Shown here: positions 1 to 10,965 of the stretch, piece after piece
Layout: each line of letters starts with the position of its first letter
Numbering within the stretch: the stretch's first letter is position 1
NCBI RefSeq assembly: GCF_900107675.1
Contig: NZ_FNRI01000002.1
Coordinates: 1 to 64,000, forward strand
Direction: 5' to 3'
Source: Alistipes timonensis JC136
GTDB lineage: Bacteria > Bacteroidota > Bacteroidia > Bacteroidales > Rikenellaceae
DNA length: 64,000 nt
The notes under the pieces: model-generated
What the model saw: the letters and a program-made list of their open reading frames with translations, nothing else
Database searches by the model: none
Told to the model about the DNA's origin: nothing
Program-made: the position numbers and the translations under genes

Positions 1-2
1 TC

Positions 3-137
3 GGCGTCAATGCGCAGCCATACTACGTCCTGCAGGGACGCGACGGAAAAGTGTTAGTCCCCCCGCGCGGGTACGACCTAAGCGTACCCGGATTCGTCGA
101 GTTCCTGAGAGCCGGAACGAGAGAATACGGCAACTGA
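3..137 (+). CDS. DsbD-like thiol:disulfide reductase, C-terminal end (partial)
   Basis: Only the last 44 codons are in the window; the gene begins outside it. The readable end contains VNAQPYYVL followed by RDGKVLVPPRGY and ends in REYGN. This matches the end of the C-terminal thioredoxin-like domain of Bacteroidetes DsbD-family proteins, where a QPYYVLL strand is followed by a PRGY turn and a final helix. In that family the protein carries electrons across the inner membrane to periplasmic thiols. The CXXC motif is outside the window, so function rests on the tail alone. A strong terminator follows at 174-207. Confidence 0.6.
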   Translation, partial: GVNAQPYYVLQGRDGKVLVPPRGYDLSVPGFVEFLRAGTREYGN

Positions 138-173
138 AATTTACGGAAACCGGCACTCTTACAACGCCGTTAC

Positions 174-207
174 CCTCCGGGCCCGACTGCCGGGCCCGGA
201 GGTTTTT
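174..207 (+). terminator. Rho-independent terminator after the DsbD-like gene
   Basis: A perfect 12-bp stem (CCTCCGGGCCCG / CGGGCCCGGAGG) with a 5-nt loop is followed by five T residues. Confidence 0.9.
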
Positions 208-273
208 GCAGGCCCTATCCTGAAAATTCGCAATATCCCCGCAGGAACTTCCGCTTTTCTGGAAAGAATTTAG

Positions 274-281
274 TAACTTTG
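274..281 (+). promoter_or_regulatory. Bacteroidetes -7 promoter box for ychF
   Basis: TAACTTTG matches the TAnnTTTG -7 consensus of the Bacteroidetes primary sigma factor and lies 67 bases before the ychF start. The -33 element is not obvious. Confidence 0.6.
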
Positions 282-348
282 GCCGTCAGTTCCCGGCATA
301 CACACAACGGGATATCGATTAAAAAACAAAGCGAACAATAAAAAAAGT

Positions 349-1449
349 ATGGCATTACAATGCGGCATAGTCGGTTTGCCGAACGTGGGTAAATCGACCC
401 TTTTCAACTGTCTGTCCAATGCAAAGGCGCAGGCGGCGAACTTTCCTTTCTGCACCATCGAGCCCAATGTGGGCGTCATCACGGTCCCCGACCAACGGCT
501 GATCCGCCTGGCCGAGATCGACAACCCCAAGCGCGTGGTCCCCACGACGATCGAGATCGTCGACATCGCGGGACTGGTGAAAGGCGCGTCGAAAGGCGAA
601 GGACTCGGCAACAAATTCCTCGGCAACATCCGCAACACCCACGCGATCATTCACGTGCTGCGCTGCTTCGACAACGGCAACATCACCCACGTCGACGGCA
701 CGATCGACCCCGTGCGCGACAAGGGCATCATCGACACGGAATTGCAGATGAAGGACCTCGAAACCGTCGAGGGACGCCTGGGCAAGATTCAGAAGCAGGC
801 CACCTCGGGCGGCGACAAGAACGCCAAACGCGCCGTGGAATTATTATTACAATATAAGTCTGCGCTGGAGCAGGGTCTCTCGGCCCGCACGGTCGAACTG
901 GAAAAAGAGGACCGCAAACTGGTCGCCGACCTCAACCTGCTGACCGACAAGCCGGTGCTCTACGTCTGCAACGTCGACGAAAAGAGCGCCGCAACGGGCA
1001 ATGCCTACACCGAAGCCGTCCGGGCCGCCATCGCCGGGGAGAAGGCCGAAATGCTCATCATCGCCGCCGCCACGGAGGCCGACATCGCCGAACTGGAGAG
1101 TTACGACGAACGCCAGATGTTCCTCGAGGACCTCGGGCTGGAGGAGTCGGGCGTGGCGCGCCTGATAAAATCGGCCTACAAATTGCTCAATCTCGAAACG
1201 TTCTTCACCACCGGAGCCGACGAAACCCGTGCGTGGACCTACTCGCGCGGCATGAAGGCCCCGCAGACGGCCGGAATCATCCACACCGATTTCGAAAAGG
1301 GATTCATCCGCGCCGAGGTCATCAAATACGACGACTACGTGACACTGGGATCGGAGAAGGCGTGCCGCGACGCCGGCAAGCTGTCGATCGAAGGCAAAGA
1401 ATACGTCGTCGAGGACGGCGACATCATGCACTTCCTGTTCAACGTCTGA
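349..1449 (+). CDS. ychF: Redox-regulated ATPase YchF (Obg-family)
   Basis: A 366-residue protein, the usual YchF length. The N-terminal P-loop GLPNVGKS is at residues 9-16 and the G3 region DIAGLVKGASKGEGLGN is near residue 68. The G4 motif reads NVDE instead of NKxD; this change is typical of YchF and explains its preference for ATP over GTP. A C-terminal TGS-like domain ends in EDGDIMHFLFNV. YchF is a ribosome-associated cytoplasmic ATPase linked to stress responses. It has its own promoter box at 274-281 and is followed after 33 bases by a SIMPL-domain gene. Confidence 0.96.
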   Translation: MALQCGIVGLPNVGKSTLFNCLSNAKAQAANFPFCTIEPNVGVITVPDQRLIRLAEIDNPKRVVPTTIEIVDIAGLVKGASKGEGLGNKFLGNIRNTHAIIHVLRCFDNGNITHVDGTIDPVRDKGIIDTELQMKDLETVEGRLGKIQKQATSGGDKNAKRAVELLLQYKSALEQGLSARTVELEKEDRKLVADLNLLTDKPVLYVCNVDEKSAATGNAYTEAVRAAIAGEKAEMLIIAAATEADIAELESYDERQMFLEDLGLEESGVARLIKSAYKLLNLETFFTTGADETRAWTYSRGMKAPQTAGIIHTDFEKGFIRAEVIKYDDYVTLGSEKACRDAGKLSIEGKEYVVEDGDIMHFLFNV

Positions 1450-1482
1450 CATACGGCAACGAACCTTAAAAAACATACCGCC

Positions 1483-2211
1483 ATGAAAAACTCGAAATAC
1501 ATTCTCCTGGGCATCGCCGCCATCGTCTGCGCCGTCGTGCTCGCACGCGCCTACACCTACAAATACCGGTCGCAGGACACCATCGTCGTAACCGGGTTGG
1601 GCGAGACGGAATTCACTTCGGACCTGATCGTCTGGTCGGGGACGCTGACCGCCGAGGCGCAGAACGTCGCCGCAGGTTACGCCGAGATCGAGCAGAGCAA
1701 GCAGAAGGTGCAGAAATACCTCGCAGACAAAGGCGTAGCCGCCGACGCGGTGGTCTTCGCGTTCGTGAACGTCGACAAGCAGTACACCCCCGTCTACAAC
1801 GCCTCGGGCAACTGGGCCGGGCAGCGATTTGCGGGCTACCAGCTGCGCCAGCGCTTCACGGTCGAATCGTCCGACGTGGAGAAGGTGGAGACCATTTCGC
1901 GCGAAATATCGTCGCTGATCGCCCAGGGCGTGTCGATCGAGGCATACGCCCCGGACTACTACTACACGAAACTCGACGATGTGAAGATGGGGCTGATCGA
2001 GAAAGCCTCGGCAGATGCCCGCCTGCGGGCCGAGAAGATCGCCGTGAATGCCGGAGCGAAGATCGGCAGCGTCTCGTCGGCGCGCATGGGCGTCTTCCAG
2101 ATCACCGGGGCCAACTCCAACGAGGAGTTCTCGGCCGGAGGGTCGTTCAACACCGCCAACCGCAACAAGAAGGCCCGCATCACCATGCGGATCGAATATC
2201 GGATACGATGA
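1483..2211 (+). CDS. SIMPL domain-containing periplasmic protein (DUF541)
   Basis: A 242-residue protein with an N-terminal hydrophobic anchor or signal (residues 5-22, YILLGIAAIVCAVVLARA). It continues with the SIMPL pattern: DTIVVTGLGETEFTSDLIVWSG near residue 30, a helical stretch with AEIEQSKQKVQKYL, and the closing strands NKKARITMRIEYRI. Family members such as the E. coli YggE protein are periplasmic or envelope proteins of poorly defined function, some linked to oxidative stress. It follows ychF closely and may share its transcript. Specific function unknown. Confidence 0.85.
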   Translation: MKNSKYILLGIAAIVCAVVLARAYTYKYRSQDTIVVTGLGETEFTSDLIVWSGTLTAEAQNVAAGYAEIEQSKQKVQKYLADKGVAADAVVFAFVNVDKQYTPVYNASGNWAGQRFAGYQLRQRFTVESSDVEKVETISREISSLIAQGVSIEAYAPDYYYTKLDDVKMGLIEKASADARLRAEKIAVNAGAKIGSVSSARMGVFQITGANSNEEFSAGGSFNTANRNKKARITMRIEYRIR

Positions 2212-2218
2212 TCGCAGT

Positions 2219-2305
2219 CGTCATTGCGCGGCAATCCGATCGGGACGCTGCGGCGTTACGACATCACCCTCAGATCGCCACGTCGTTCGACTCCTCGCAA
2301 TGACG
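2219..2305. repeat. Intergenic palindromic repeat (CGTCATTGCG / CGCAATGACG)
   Basis: Ten-bp perfect inverted arms at 2219-2228 and 2296-2305 enclose about 67 bases. The same CGTCATTGCG core recurs at 17226 next to another intergenic repeat, which suggests a dispersed palindromic repeat rather than a gene-specific site. Confidence 0.6.
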
Positions 2306-2360
2306 GAAACACGGCAAAAGACAAGACGCGAACAAACTGTTAAAAGCAAACAATATATCC

Positions 2361-3896
2361 ATGGAAAGACCCGTTCGGGTGCGGTTCGCACCCAGTCCCA
2401 CCGGGCCCCTGCACATCGGGGGCGTCCGCACGGCATTGTATAATTACCTGTTCGCCCGCCGGCACAAAGGCACGATGATCCTCCGTATCGAGGACACCGA
2501 TTCGCAGCGTTTCGTGCCGGGCGCCGAGGATTACATCCTCGAATCGCTCAAATGGTGCGGTATCGAGATCGACGAGGGTGTCGGCGTCGGAGGTCCCCAT
2601 GCCCCCTACCGCCAAAGCGAACGCCGCGAAATATACCTCAAATACGCCCTGCAGCTCGTGGAGGCCGGGTGGGCCTACTACGCTTTCGACACGGCCGAGG
2701 AGCTCGACGCCCTGCGCAAAGAGGCCGAGGAGCGCGGCGAGGCTTTCGCCTACAATTATGCCGTGCGCGAAAAACTGGCCACGTCGCTGGCACTGCCCGC
2801 CGAAGAGGTCAAAGCCCGCATCGACCGCGGCGACCAGTGGGTGATCCGCTTCAAAATGCCTGAAAACGAGGTGGTCGGGATGGACGACCTGATTCGCGGC
2901 CACGTGGAGGTCAACACCTCGACGCTGGACGACAAGGTGCTCTACAAGTCGGCCGACGCACTGCCCACCTACCACCTGGCGAACATCGTCGACGACCGTC
3001 TGATGGAGGTGTCGCACGTCATCCGCGGTGAGGAGTGGCTCCCGTCGCTGCCCCTGCACTATCTGCTGTACAAAGCCTTCGGATGGACGGATGCGCAACC
3101 GCAGTTCGCCCACCTGCCCCTGCTGCTGAAGCCCACGGGCGGCGGCAAGCTCTCGAAGCGCGACGGCGACAAGATGGGATTTCCGGTATTTCCGCTTTTC
3201 TGGAAATCGCCCGCAACGGGTGAGACCGCCCGCGGATACCGTGAGGACGGCTATTTCCCCGAGGCGTTCATCAACATGCTGGCACTGCTGGGATGGAACC
3301 CCGGCACGGAGCAGGAGATCTTCTCGATGCAGGAGTTGATCGACAGCTTCTCGCTCGAGCGCGTTTCGAAATCGGGAGCCCGCTTCCAGCCCGACAAGGC
3401 CAAGTGGTTCAACGCCCAGTACATGCACCGCAAGACCGACGCCGAACTGGCGGCCCTCTACCAGCCGATCCTGCGCGAACACGGCATCGAGGTATCGGAC
3501 GAACTGGCCGGCCGGGCCGCAGGCATCATGAAGGAGCGCGCGACGTTCACGACCGACCTGTGGGACCTCACGTCGTTCTTCTTCGTAGCTCCCGCGGAGT
3601 ATGAGGAGAAGCAGGCCAAAAAATACTGGAAGGGCCAGAATCCCGCCATCCTGCGCGAGCTGCGCGGCGTATTGGAGGGGATCGACGACTTCTCGCTGGA
3701 AAACACCGAACGTATCGTCCACGCCTGGATCGAAGAGAAAGGCTACGGCATGGGACAGGTGATGAACACGCTGCGTCTGGCGCTCGTGGGAGCCGGAAAA
3801 GGACCAGGCATGTACGACGTAACGTCGTTCATCGGCAAAACCGAGTGCCTGAAGCGCATCGACAACCTGCTGAACAACCTAAAACCCGCTGAATAA
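2361..3896 (+). CDS. gltX: Glutamate--tRNA ligase
   Basis: A 511-residue class I aminoacyl-tRNA synthetase that charges tRNA-Glu in the cytoplasm. The signature [20 protein letters not shown] includes the HIGH-type ATP motif (HIGG, residues 18-21). The KMSKS-type loop reads KLSKRDG near residue 262, the usual GluRS variant. The helical anticodon-binding region follows, with [16 protein letters not shown] and a C-terminal [16 protein letters not shown]. There is a short Bacteroidetes-type insertion directly after the KLSKR loop ([16 protein letters not shown]). The start follows an A-rich leader without Shine-Dalgarno. The galM start lies two bases after the stop, so co-transcription is likely. 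Confidence 0.97.
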   Translation: MERPVRVRFAPSPTGPLHIGGVRTALYNYLFARRHKGTMILRIEDTDSQRFVPGAEDYILESLKWCGIEIDEGVGVGGPHAPYRQSERREIYLKYALQLVEAGWAYYAFDTAEELDALRKEAEERGEAFAYNYAVREKLATSLALPAEEVKARIDRGDQWVIRFKMPENEVVGMDDLIRGHVEVNTSTLDDKVLYKSADALPTYHLANIVDDRLMEVSHVIRGEEWLPSLPLHYLLYKAFGWTDAQPQFAHLPLLLKPTGGGKLSKRDGDKMGFPVFPLFWKSPATGETARGYREDGYFPEAFINMLALLGWNPGTEQEIFSMQELIDSFSLERVSKSGARFQPDKAKWFNAQYMHRKTDAELAALYQPILREHGIEVSDELAGRAAGIMKERATFTTDLWDLTSFFFVAPAEYEEKQAKKYWKGQNPAILRELRGVLEGIDDFSLENTERIVHAWIEEKGYGMGQVMNTLRLALVGAGKGPGMYDVTSFIGKTECLKRIDNLLNNLKPAE

Positions 3897-3897
3897 A

Positions 3898-4953
3898 ATG
3901 GTAGAAATCGAACAGAACGTCTGGGGCATGACCCCGGAAGGCGAGGCGATCATCCTCTACACGCTGCACAACGACTCGGGGGCCGAGGTCCGGCTTTCGA
4001 ACTACGGCGCCGCGATCGTCTCGGTGACGATGCCCGACCGCGAGGGCCGCATGGCCGACGTGGTGCTGGGTTACAAGCATCCCGAAGGTTATTTCTTCGA
4101 CGGAGCCGCCTCGGGCAAGAGCGTGGGCCGCTGCGCCAACCGCATTGCTTTCGGGCAGATGACCGTCGAAGGCACGGAATACCGCCTGGAGGTCAACAAC
4201 GGTCCCAATCACCTCCACGGAGGCACGAAGGGATTCGCCAACCGCATTTGGGAGAGCCGCGTGGAGACCAACCGCGTGGTGATGTCGCTCGTCTCGGAAG
4301 ACGGCGACCAGGGCTATCCCGGAGAGCTGTGCGTCGAGGCCGTCTTCGACTTCGACGACGACAACGCGCTGGAGATCACCTATCTGGCCAAAACCGACAA
4401 GACGACGGTCGTGAACCTCACCAACCACGTCTATTTCAACCTCGCGGGCGACGGCAGCGGGTCGGTCCTCGACCACGAACTGCGGCTCAACAGCTCAAAG
4501 GTGCTGGAGATGAACGACAAGCAGATTCCCACGGGCAAGCTGCTCGACGCAGCCGGCACGCCGCAGGATTTTCGGGAGTTCCGGACGTTCCGCCCCGGCA
4601 TCGGCTCGGAGTTCAACCACATCCGTGATTTCAAAGGTTACGACCACCCCTTCGTGATCGACAACTGGAAACCCAATATTCTGGGCGAAGTCGGCGAGCT
4701 GCGCGAGGCCACATCGGGCCGCTCGGTGAAGGTGCTTTCGTCGCAGCCCAGCGTGATGATCTACACCGGCAACTGGCTCGCGGGCGGATGTCCCGAGACC
4801 AAGACCGGAGGCCGGTATGCCGACTACGACGGCGTGGCGATCGAGTGCCAGAACTACCCCGACGCCGTGAACCACCCCGAATTCCCCTCACCGCTGCTCC
4901 GGCCCGGAGAACTCTACTGTCAGAAAATCGTGTTCCGCTTCGGAACGTTCTGA
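3898..4953 (+). CDS. galM: Aldose 1-epimerase (galactose mutarotase)
   Basis: A 351-residue GalM-family protein, the normal length. It contains NRIAFGQMTVEGTEYRLEVNNGPNHLHGG (residues about 81-109) with the conserved NHLHGG substrate region, LTNHVYFNLAG with a catalytic-type histidine near residue 177, and the acidic region CQNYPDAVNHPEFPSPLL with the conserved Glu just before it. The enzyme interconverts alpha and beta anomers of galactose and glucose. No lipoprotein signal is visible, so it is probably cytoplasmic. It follows gltX by two bases. Confidence 0.94.
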   Translation: MVEIEQNVWGMTPEGEAIILYTLHNDSGAEVRLSNYGAAIVSVTMPDREGRMADVVLGYKHPEGYFFDGAASGKSVGRCANRIAFGQMTVEGTEYRLEVNNGPNHLHGGTKGFANRIWESRVETNRVVMSLVSEDGDQGYPGELCVEAVFDFDDDNALEITYLAKTDKTTVVNLTNHVYFNLAGDGSGSVLDHELRLNSSKVLEMNDKQIPTGKLLDAAGTPQDFREFRTFRPGIGSEFNHIRDFKGYDHPFVIDNWKPNILGEVGELREATSGRSVKVLSSQPSVMIYTGNWLAGGCPETKTGGRYADYDGVAIECQNYPDAVNHPEFPSPLLRPGELYCQKIVFRFGTF

Positions 4954-4956
4954 AAA

Positions 4957-4985
4957 AAGCGGCGACCCCGATGGGGCCGCCGCTT
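4957..4985. terminator. Bidirectional terminator between galM and the SulP gene
   Basis: A GCGGCGACCCC / GGGGCCGCCGC stem with one mismatch is flanked by A and T runs. It separates two convergent genes. Confidence 0.8.
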
Positions 4986-4990
4986 CGCTT

Positions 4991-6682
<1,692 letters not shown>

Positions 6683-6711
6683 CTGTAACAGGCAAATTTT
6701 CAATGAAGCCG

Positions 6712-6719
6712 CAAAATTA
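6712..6719 (-). promoter_or_regulatory. -7 box for the SulP gene
   Basis: On the minus strand the sequence reads TAATTTTG, a match to TAnnTTTG, 30 bases upstream of the chosen ATG at 6682. This supports the shorter start. Confidence 0.55.
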
Positions 6720-6751
6720 AGCAAAATATTCCGTTTTTCCCGGAAAAATAG

Positions 6752-6759
6752 TACCTTTG
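6752..6759 (+). promoter_or_regulatory. -7 box driving the TPP riboswitch transcript
   Basis: TACCTTTG, with a T-rich stretch about 19 bases upstream. Transcription would start just before the riboswitch aptamer. Confidence 0.65.
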
Positions 6760-6774
6760 CCTCCGATATTTCAA

Positions 6775-6848
6775 AGGGGTGCCTTACTGTCAGGCTGAGA
6801 TTATACCCATTGAACCGGAGACGGGTAATGCCGAGACCGGGACGAAGC
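6775..6848 (+). ncRNA. TPP riboswitch (THI element)
   Basis: The conserved thiamine pyrophosphate aptamer is readable: GGGGTGCC at 6776-6783, GGCTGAGA at 6793-6800, ATACCC pairing with GGGGT to form P2, then GGGTAATGCC at 6823-6832 and GGGACGAAG near the end. It sits in the leader of a TonB receptor gene and a PnuC-type permease gene, the expected arrangement for thiamine uptake control in Bacteroidetes. An ACCCCTTTT segment at about 6865-6873 is complementary to the AAAGGGGT start of the aptamer and could be part of the expression switch. Confidence 0.93.
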
Positions 6849-6900
6849 GTAATCAACAACTCATACCCCTTTTCAGTCTATTAACTTTAAAAGTTTAACG

Positions 6901-9261
6901 ATGAAAAGGATTTTTCTGTTTCTTGCGGCTGCCGCACTCTGCCCGGCCGCACAACTCCGGGCCGCAGGGTCCTCCGACCGGAACGAACGCGGAAATGCCG
7001 CGCCGAGCGCCGACATGGCTCCGCAGCCCCGAAAACCGGCCTCCGACGCCGGCGACTCGGTGCGGATGTACCGTTTGCAGGAGGTCGAGGTGACCGCCAC
7101 GCGCGCCACGCGGAACACGCCCGTCGCCTATTCCGACATCCGGCGCGAGGCCATAGCCCGCAACAGCTACGGATTCGACATTCCCTCGCTGATCGCCTTC
7201 ACCCCCTCGGTCGTGGCGACGAACGAGACCGGCATCGGCATCGGCGGAACGGCCATCCGCCTGCGCGGCACCGACGCCACGCGCATCAACGTCACGATCA
7301 ACGGCGTGGCAATGAACAACCCCGATTCGCACTCGATGTACTGGTACGACACGCCCGACCTGATTTCGTCGGTGGGGACCGTGCAGGTGCAGCGCGGCGC
7401 GGGCATCTCGACCAACGGCACGGGAGCCTTCGGCGGCGCGATCACGATGTCGACCGACGCCCTGCAAACCGAATTCGGGGGCGACGCGTCGCTCTCCTAC
7501 GGCTCGTACAACACCAACAAGCAGGCCGTACACCTCTCGTCGGGCCTGATGGGAGGCCACTGGACCCTCGACGCGCGCCTTTCGCACATCGCTTCGGACG
7601 GCTACATCGACCGCGGAGCCACCGACCTCAGCTCCTACATGTTCCAGGCCGGCTACTACAACGGCAACACGATGCTCAAATTCCTTTCGTTCGGCGGCAA
7701 GGCCAAGACCGGCCTCACCTACACCGGAGTAACGAAGGAGGAGATGCGTCTCAACGGCCGGCGGTTCCAGACCGAGGGCATGTACTACACCTCGAACGGT
7801 CCCCACTCCTATTATTATATGAAGGACGACAAGGTGGAGCGCGCCACGGTAGGCTATTACGACGACCAGACGGACAACTACCTGCAAATCAACAACCAAC
7901 TGGTGCTCTCCCACCGTTTCAACGAGAAGTGGACGCTCAGCGCCACGGGATTCTATACCTACGGCTACGGCTTCTACAAGCAGTACAAGGACGGGCGCAC
8001 GCTGTCCGAATACCTCAACATCCCGACTGACGTCGCCGCCGGAAAAGAGGCCGACCTCATCCGCGAAAAGATCATGCGCAACCACTTAGGAGGACTGAAC
8101 GCCTCGGCGGCCTACTCGGTGCGCAACCTCGACCTCGCGTTCGGCGGTTCGTACAGCTACTACTCCTGCCCCCACTGGGGCACGCTCGACTGGGTGGACG
8201 GACTGGAAAGCAGTCAGATCGGCGGCCGCTGGTACGACAACGACGTGGACAAGCACGACGCCAACGTCTTCGCCCGCGCATCGTGGACTGTCGCCCGGGG
8301 ACTGCGTCTTTTCGGTGACCTGCAATACCGTTATGTCAGCTATCAGGCATGGGGCGTCAACGACAACTTCGTTTCGGAGGAGGTCGGCATGCAGCCCATC
8401 GACGTGGACAAGACCTATCACTTCTTCAATCCCCGTGCGGGCATCAGTTACACGCTCGCCGAGCGCAACAACTTCTACCTCTCGTTCGCCGTGGCCCAGA
8501 AGGAACCCACGCGCAGCGACTTCACCGACCGCTACATGTTCGCCGAGGCCAACACCTACCCCTCGTCGGAGAAGCTCTACGACTGGGAGCTGGGCTACCA
8601 GTACACGGCTCCGCGCCTTTCGCTGGGCGTGAACTTCTACTACATGAAGTACAAGGACCAGCTGGTGCCGACGGGCCGCATCAACGACGGCTACGACTCG
8701 CTGAACGACAACGTGGCGGACAGCTACCGCCGGGGCGTGGAGCTGTCGGCGGCGTGGCGCGCGACGGGATGGTTCACCGTGGGAGCCAACGCCACCTTCT
8801 CGCAGAACCGCATCGAAAACTATGTGCACCGGGTGGTCGATTACGACACTTCGGGCGACGTGGCCGGGTATTACGGCTACCACACCGTCGAGATGGGGAC
8901 CACGCGCCTCTCCTACTCGCCCAAGACCATCGCCGCGCTGCTGCTCGACTTCCACCACAAAGGGTTCGAAGCCGTGTTGCACACGCAGTATGTCAGCAAG
9001 CAGTATTTCACCAACTACGAGAATCCCGACATGATGCTCGACGCCTACTGCGTGACCAACCTCAACCTCGCCTATACGTTCCGCACCCGTGCGGCCCGCA
9101 GCGTGCGGCTGGGACTGCTGGTCAACAACCTCTTCAACACCGAGTACGAAAGCAACGGATACGGCTATTCGGAGTATACCGGAGGAAAGCAGATCGACAA
9201 CGCGTTCTACTTCCCCCAGGCCCCGCTCAACGTACTGGCGAACGTAACGGTGAAATTTTAG
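6901..9261 (+). CDS. TonB-dependent receptor, probably for thiamine
   Basis: A 786-residue outer-membrane receptor. A signal peptide (residues 1-22, ending LRAAG) is followed by a TonB box-like EVEVTATRAT near residue 58. The plug domain contains TAIRLRGTDATRINVTINGVAMNNPDSHSMYWYDTPD and the RGAGISTNGTGAFGGAI turn. Aromatic-rich beta-strands then run to a C-terminal phenylalanine (NVTVKF), as expected for outer-membrane barrel insertion. There is no N-terminal carboxypeptidase-like domain, so it is not SusC-type. The TPP riboswitch leader and the PnuT-like gene four bases downstream point to thiamine or a thiamine phosphate as substrate; this is inferred from context. Confidence 0.92.
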   Translation: MKRIFLFLAAAALCPAAQLRAAGSSDRNERGNAAPSADMAPQPRKPASDAGDSVRMYRLQEVEVTATRATRNTPVAYSDIRREAIARNSYGFDIPSLIAFTPSVVATNETGIGIGGTAIRLRGTDATRINVTINGVAMNNPDSHSMYWYDTPDLISSVGTVQVQRGAGISTNGTGAFGGAITMSTDALQTEFGGDASLSYGSYNTNKQAVHLSSGLMGGHWTLDARLSHIASDGYIDRGATDLSSYMFQAGYYNGNTMLKFLSFGGKAKTGLTYTGVTKEEMRLNGRRFQTEGMYYTSNGPHSYYYMKDDKVERATVGYYDDQTDNYLQINNQLVLSHRFNEKWTLSATGFYTYGYGFYKQYKDGRTLSEYLNIPTDVAAGKEADLIREKIMRNHLGGLNASAAYSVRNLDLAFGGSYSYYSCPHWGTLDWVDGLESSQIGGRWYDNDVDKHDANVFARASWTVARGLRLFGDLQYRYVSYQAWGVNDNFVSEEVGMQPIDVDKTYHFFNPRAGISYTLAERNNFYLSFAVAQKEPTRSDFTDRYMFAEANTYPSSEKLYDWELGYQYTAPRLSLGVNFYYMKYKDQLVPTGRINDGYDSLNDNVADSYRRGVELSAAWRATGWFTVGANATFSQNRIENYVHRVVDYDTSGDVAGYYGYHTVEMGTTRLSYSPKTIAALLLDFHHKGFEAVLHTQYVSKQYFTNYENPDMMLDAYCVTNLNLAYTFRTRAARSVRLGLLVNNLFNTEYESNGYGYSEYTGGKQIDNAFYFPQAPLNVLANVTVKF

Positions 9262-9264
9262 ACG

Positions 9265-9852
9265 ATGGATTGGAAACTCATCCTGCAGATCGCAGGGGTC
9301 CTGCTGGGACTCACCTACCTCTGGCTCGAATACCGCGCCGATATCCGGTTGTGGATCGTGGGGCTCGTGATGCCCGTGGTGCACGGCGCGCTCTATTTCA
9401 AAGCGGGGCTTTATGCCGACTGCTCGATGCAGGTTTACTACGTGCTGGCGGGGCTGTACGGCTGGGCGGTGTGGCGCCGGGCCCGGCGGCGTACGGCTCC
9501 GGAAGCCGCGAAAAAGGCCCCTGCGACCATTGTCCACACGCCCCTCGGACAGATTCCGGGGCTCGTTGCAGTCTATGTCGCCGCCCATGCGGCCATCTAC
9601 CTGCTGCTCGTGCGCTTCACCAACAGCACCGTGCCTTTCTGGGACGCCGGAACCACGGCCGCGAGCATCGTGGCGATGTGGATGCTCTCGCGCAAACAGG
9701 TCGAACAATGGCTGGTGTGGCTGGCCGTGGACGTGGTGACCGTGGGATTGTATTTCTATAAGGGAATTCCACTCACCGCAGGATTGTACGCCCTCTACTC
9801 GGCACTGGCCATCGCGGGCTATATCCGCTGGCGGAAACAAGCTACCTCTTAA
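9265..9852 (+). CDS. pnuT: PnuC-family transporter, probable thiamine permease PnuT
   Basis: A 195-residue inner-membrane protein of the PnuC superfamily with about seven hydrophobic segments. The family pattern is clear: LTYLWLEYRADIRLWIVGLVMPVVHGALYFKAGLYADCSMQVYYVLAGLYGWAVW near the N-terminus and QWLVWLAVDVVTVGLYFYKGIPLTAGLYALYSALAIAGYIRWRK at the C-terminus. PnuC proteins carry nicotinamide riboside; the PnuT branch carries thiamine. Location under a TPP riboswitch, directly behind a TonB receptor, favours thiamine. The symbol rests on this context. No thiamine pyrophosphokinase gene follows. Confidence 0.88.
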   Translation: MDWKLILQIAGVLLGLTYLWLEYRADIRLWIVGLVMPVVHGALYFKAGLYADCSMQVYYVLAGLYGWAVWRRARRRTAPEAAKKAPATIVHTPLGQIPGLVAVYVAAHAAIYLLLVRFTNSTVPFWDAGTTAASIVAMWMLSRKQVEQWLVWLAVDVVTVGLYFYKGIPLTAGLYALYSALAIAGYIRWRKQATS

Positions 9853-9892
9853 TAACAAAACACCCGGAGCACATTCCGGGTGTTTTGTTATT
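9851..9892. terminator. Bidirectional terminator between pnuT and the mmcQ-like gene
   Basis: Perfect 18-bp arms at 9851-9868 and 9875-9892 are A-rich on the left and T-rich on the right. The hairpin overlaps the stop codons of both convergent genes. Confidence 0.9.
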
Positions 9893-10271
9893 AAGGCAGG
9901 CCATTGACCTCTATGTAGCGCAGTATCTCCTCGCGGCGGGCGCGGGGCGTGACGCTCTTCCGCAGGACCAGCAGATAGGAGTTGCGGATCTGTTCGCGGA
10001 TAAAGGCGTCGGGCAGGTCACCCGCGGTACCGATGCCGTTCCAATGCACTTTGTTGAAATGGAACGCCGGATTCACCTCCGCATACTGCTCGCGCAGCGC
10101 GACGGCCTCGTCGGGATCGCACTTCACGGCAATCCACTCGAAAGTCTCCATATCGGCGCAGGCATACATCTTGCCGCCGATCTTGTAGACCAGCGTGGTC
10201 TCGTCGAAAGGGGTCGTCTCCTCGGTCAGGGGCAGCGACAGACAGTAGTCGCGGAAACTCAGCACATCCAT
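9891..10271 (-). CDS. MmcQ/YjbR family protein
   Basis: A 126-residue protein with the MmcQ/YjbR layout: RDYCLSLPLTEETTPFDETTLVYKIGGKMYACADMETFEWIAVKCDPDEAVALREQY and WNGIGTAGDLPDAFIREQIRNSYLLVLRKS. Family members have a CyaY-like fold and are often called DNA-binding, but no specific role is established. It is a single gene, convergent with pnuT, with an AT-rich upstream region. Function in this organism unknown. Confidence 0.88.
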   Translation of the reverse strand: MDVLSFRDYCLSLPLTEETTPFDETTLVYKIGGKMYACADMETFEWIAVKCDPDEAVALREQYAEVNPAFHFNKVHWNGIGTAGDLPDAFIREQIRNSYLLVLRKSVTPRARREEILRYIEVNGLP

Positions 10272-10356
10272 AACAAGCTATTTTGTGCGAATATAGCGAT
10301 TTTTTTGGCACACGGATTGCGTTCCCTCAGAAGTAAAACCAAAATCAAGGTAAAAA

Positions 10357-10965
10357 ATGAAAAAAATTCTCCTCTGTGTCCCCCTGCTGGCGCTGTTCGC
10401 CGCAGGCCTGATCGGCTGCTCGCAGCAACGCCAATGGAATCACGAACAGCGCAAAGCCATGCGCGAAGCGCTGCGCAGCTACCGTCAGATGGTTTACCTC
10501 GACGACCTGACCGACGCCGAATTCGTATTGTTCACCGACGACGTGGCCGGTCAGCTCGAAAACAGCTATCCGGTCTATGTGGAATTTGTCGAGATGCAGG
10601 GCGTGGACGACACGGTCGACATGGTCGTCGTATCGACCATCGTCGACGAACTCGACGCCGACGCCCACAACATGCGCCACATCTATCCGTACAGTGCGCT
10701 CGTCGCGCAAGGTGTGCTTCCGGCGGGTCTGGACCACTCCCAGCAGCAGGCGTTCTACAAATGCTTCGCCGGAAAGGTCAACGCGGCCTACGCCACGACG
10801 GAGCAGTTCTTCAACGCCATTCTGGCCGACACGACCGATCTGTCGCAGATCCGCCAAATGGAGAGCCAGTGCGCCAACGATCTTTTCAGCTGGGTGGTGA
10901 CCGAAGTGGATATCACCGAAACCATCCCCGCCGCCCCGGCAGCAGCGCCCGCCCAAAAGAAATAA
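10357..10965 (+). CDS. Putative lipoprotein, unknown function
   Basis: A 202-residue protein with a type II signal peptide. MKKILLCVPLLALFAAGLIGC places the lipidated cysteine at residue 21, after a LIG lipobox. The mature part is acidic and mostly helical in appearance (EQRKAMREALRSYRQMVYLDDLTDAEFVLFTDDVAGQLE), and the tail is an alanine/proline-rich AAPAAAPAQKK. I do not recognise a family. It stands alone between a minus-strand mmcQ-like gene and a repeat-rich intergenic region; a mini-hairpin begins at the base after its stop. Confidence 0.75.
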   Translation: MKKILLCVPLLALFAAGLIGCSQQRQWNHEQRKAMREALRSYRQMVYLDDLTDAEFVLFTDDVAGQLENSYPVYVEFVEMQGVDDTVDMVVVSTIVDELDADAHNMRHIYPYSALVAQGVLPAGLDHSQQQAFYKCFAGKVNAAYATTEQFFNAILADTTDLSQIRQMESQCANDLFSWVVTEVDITETIPAAPAAAPAQKK

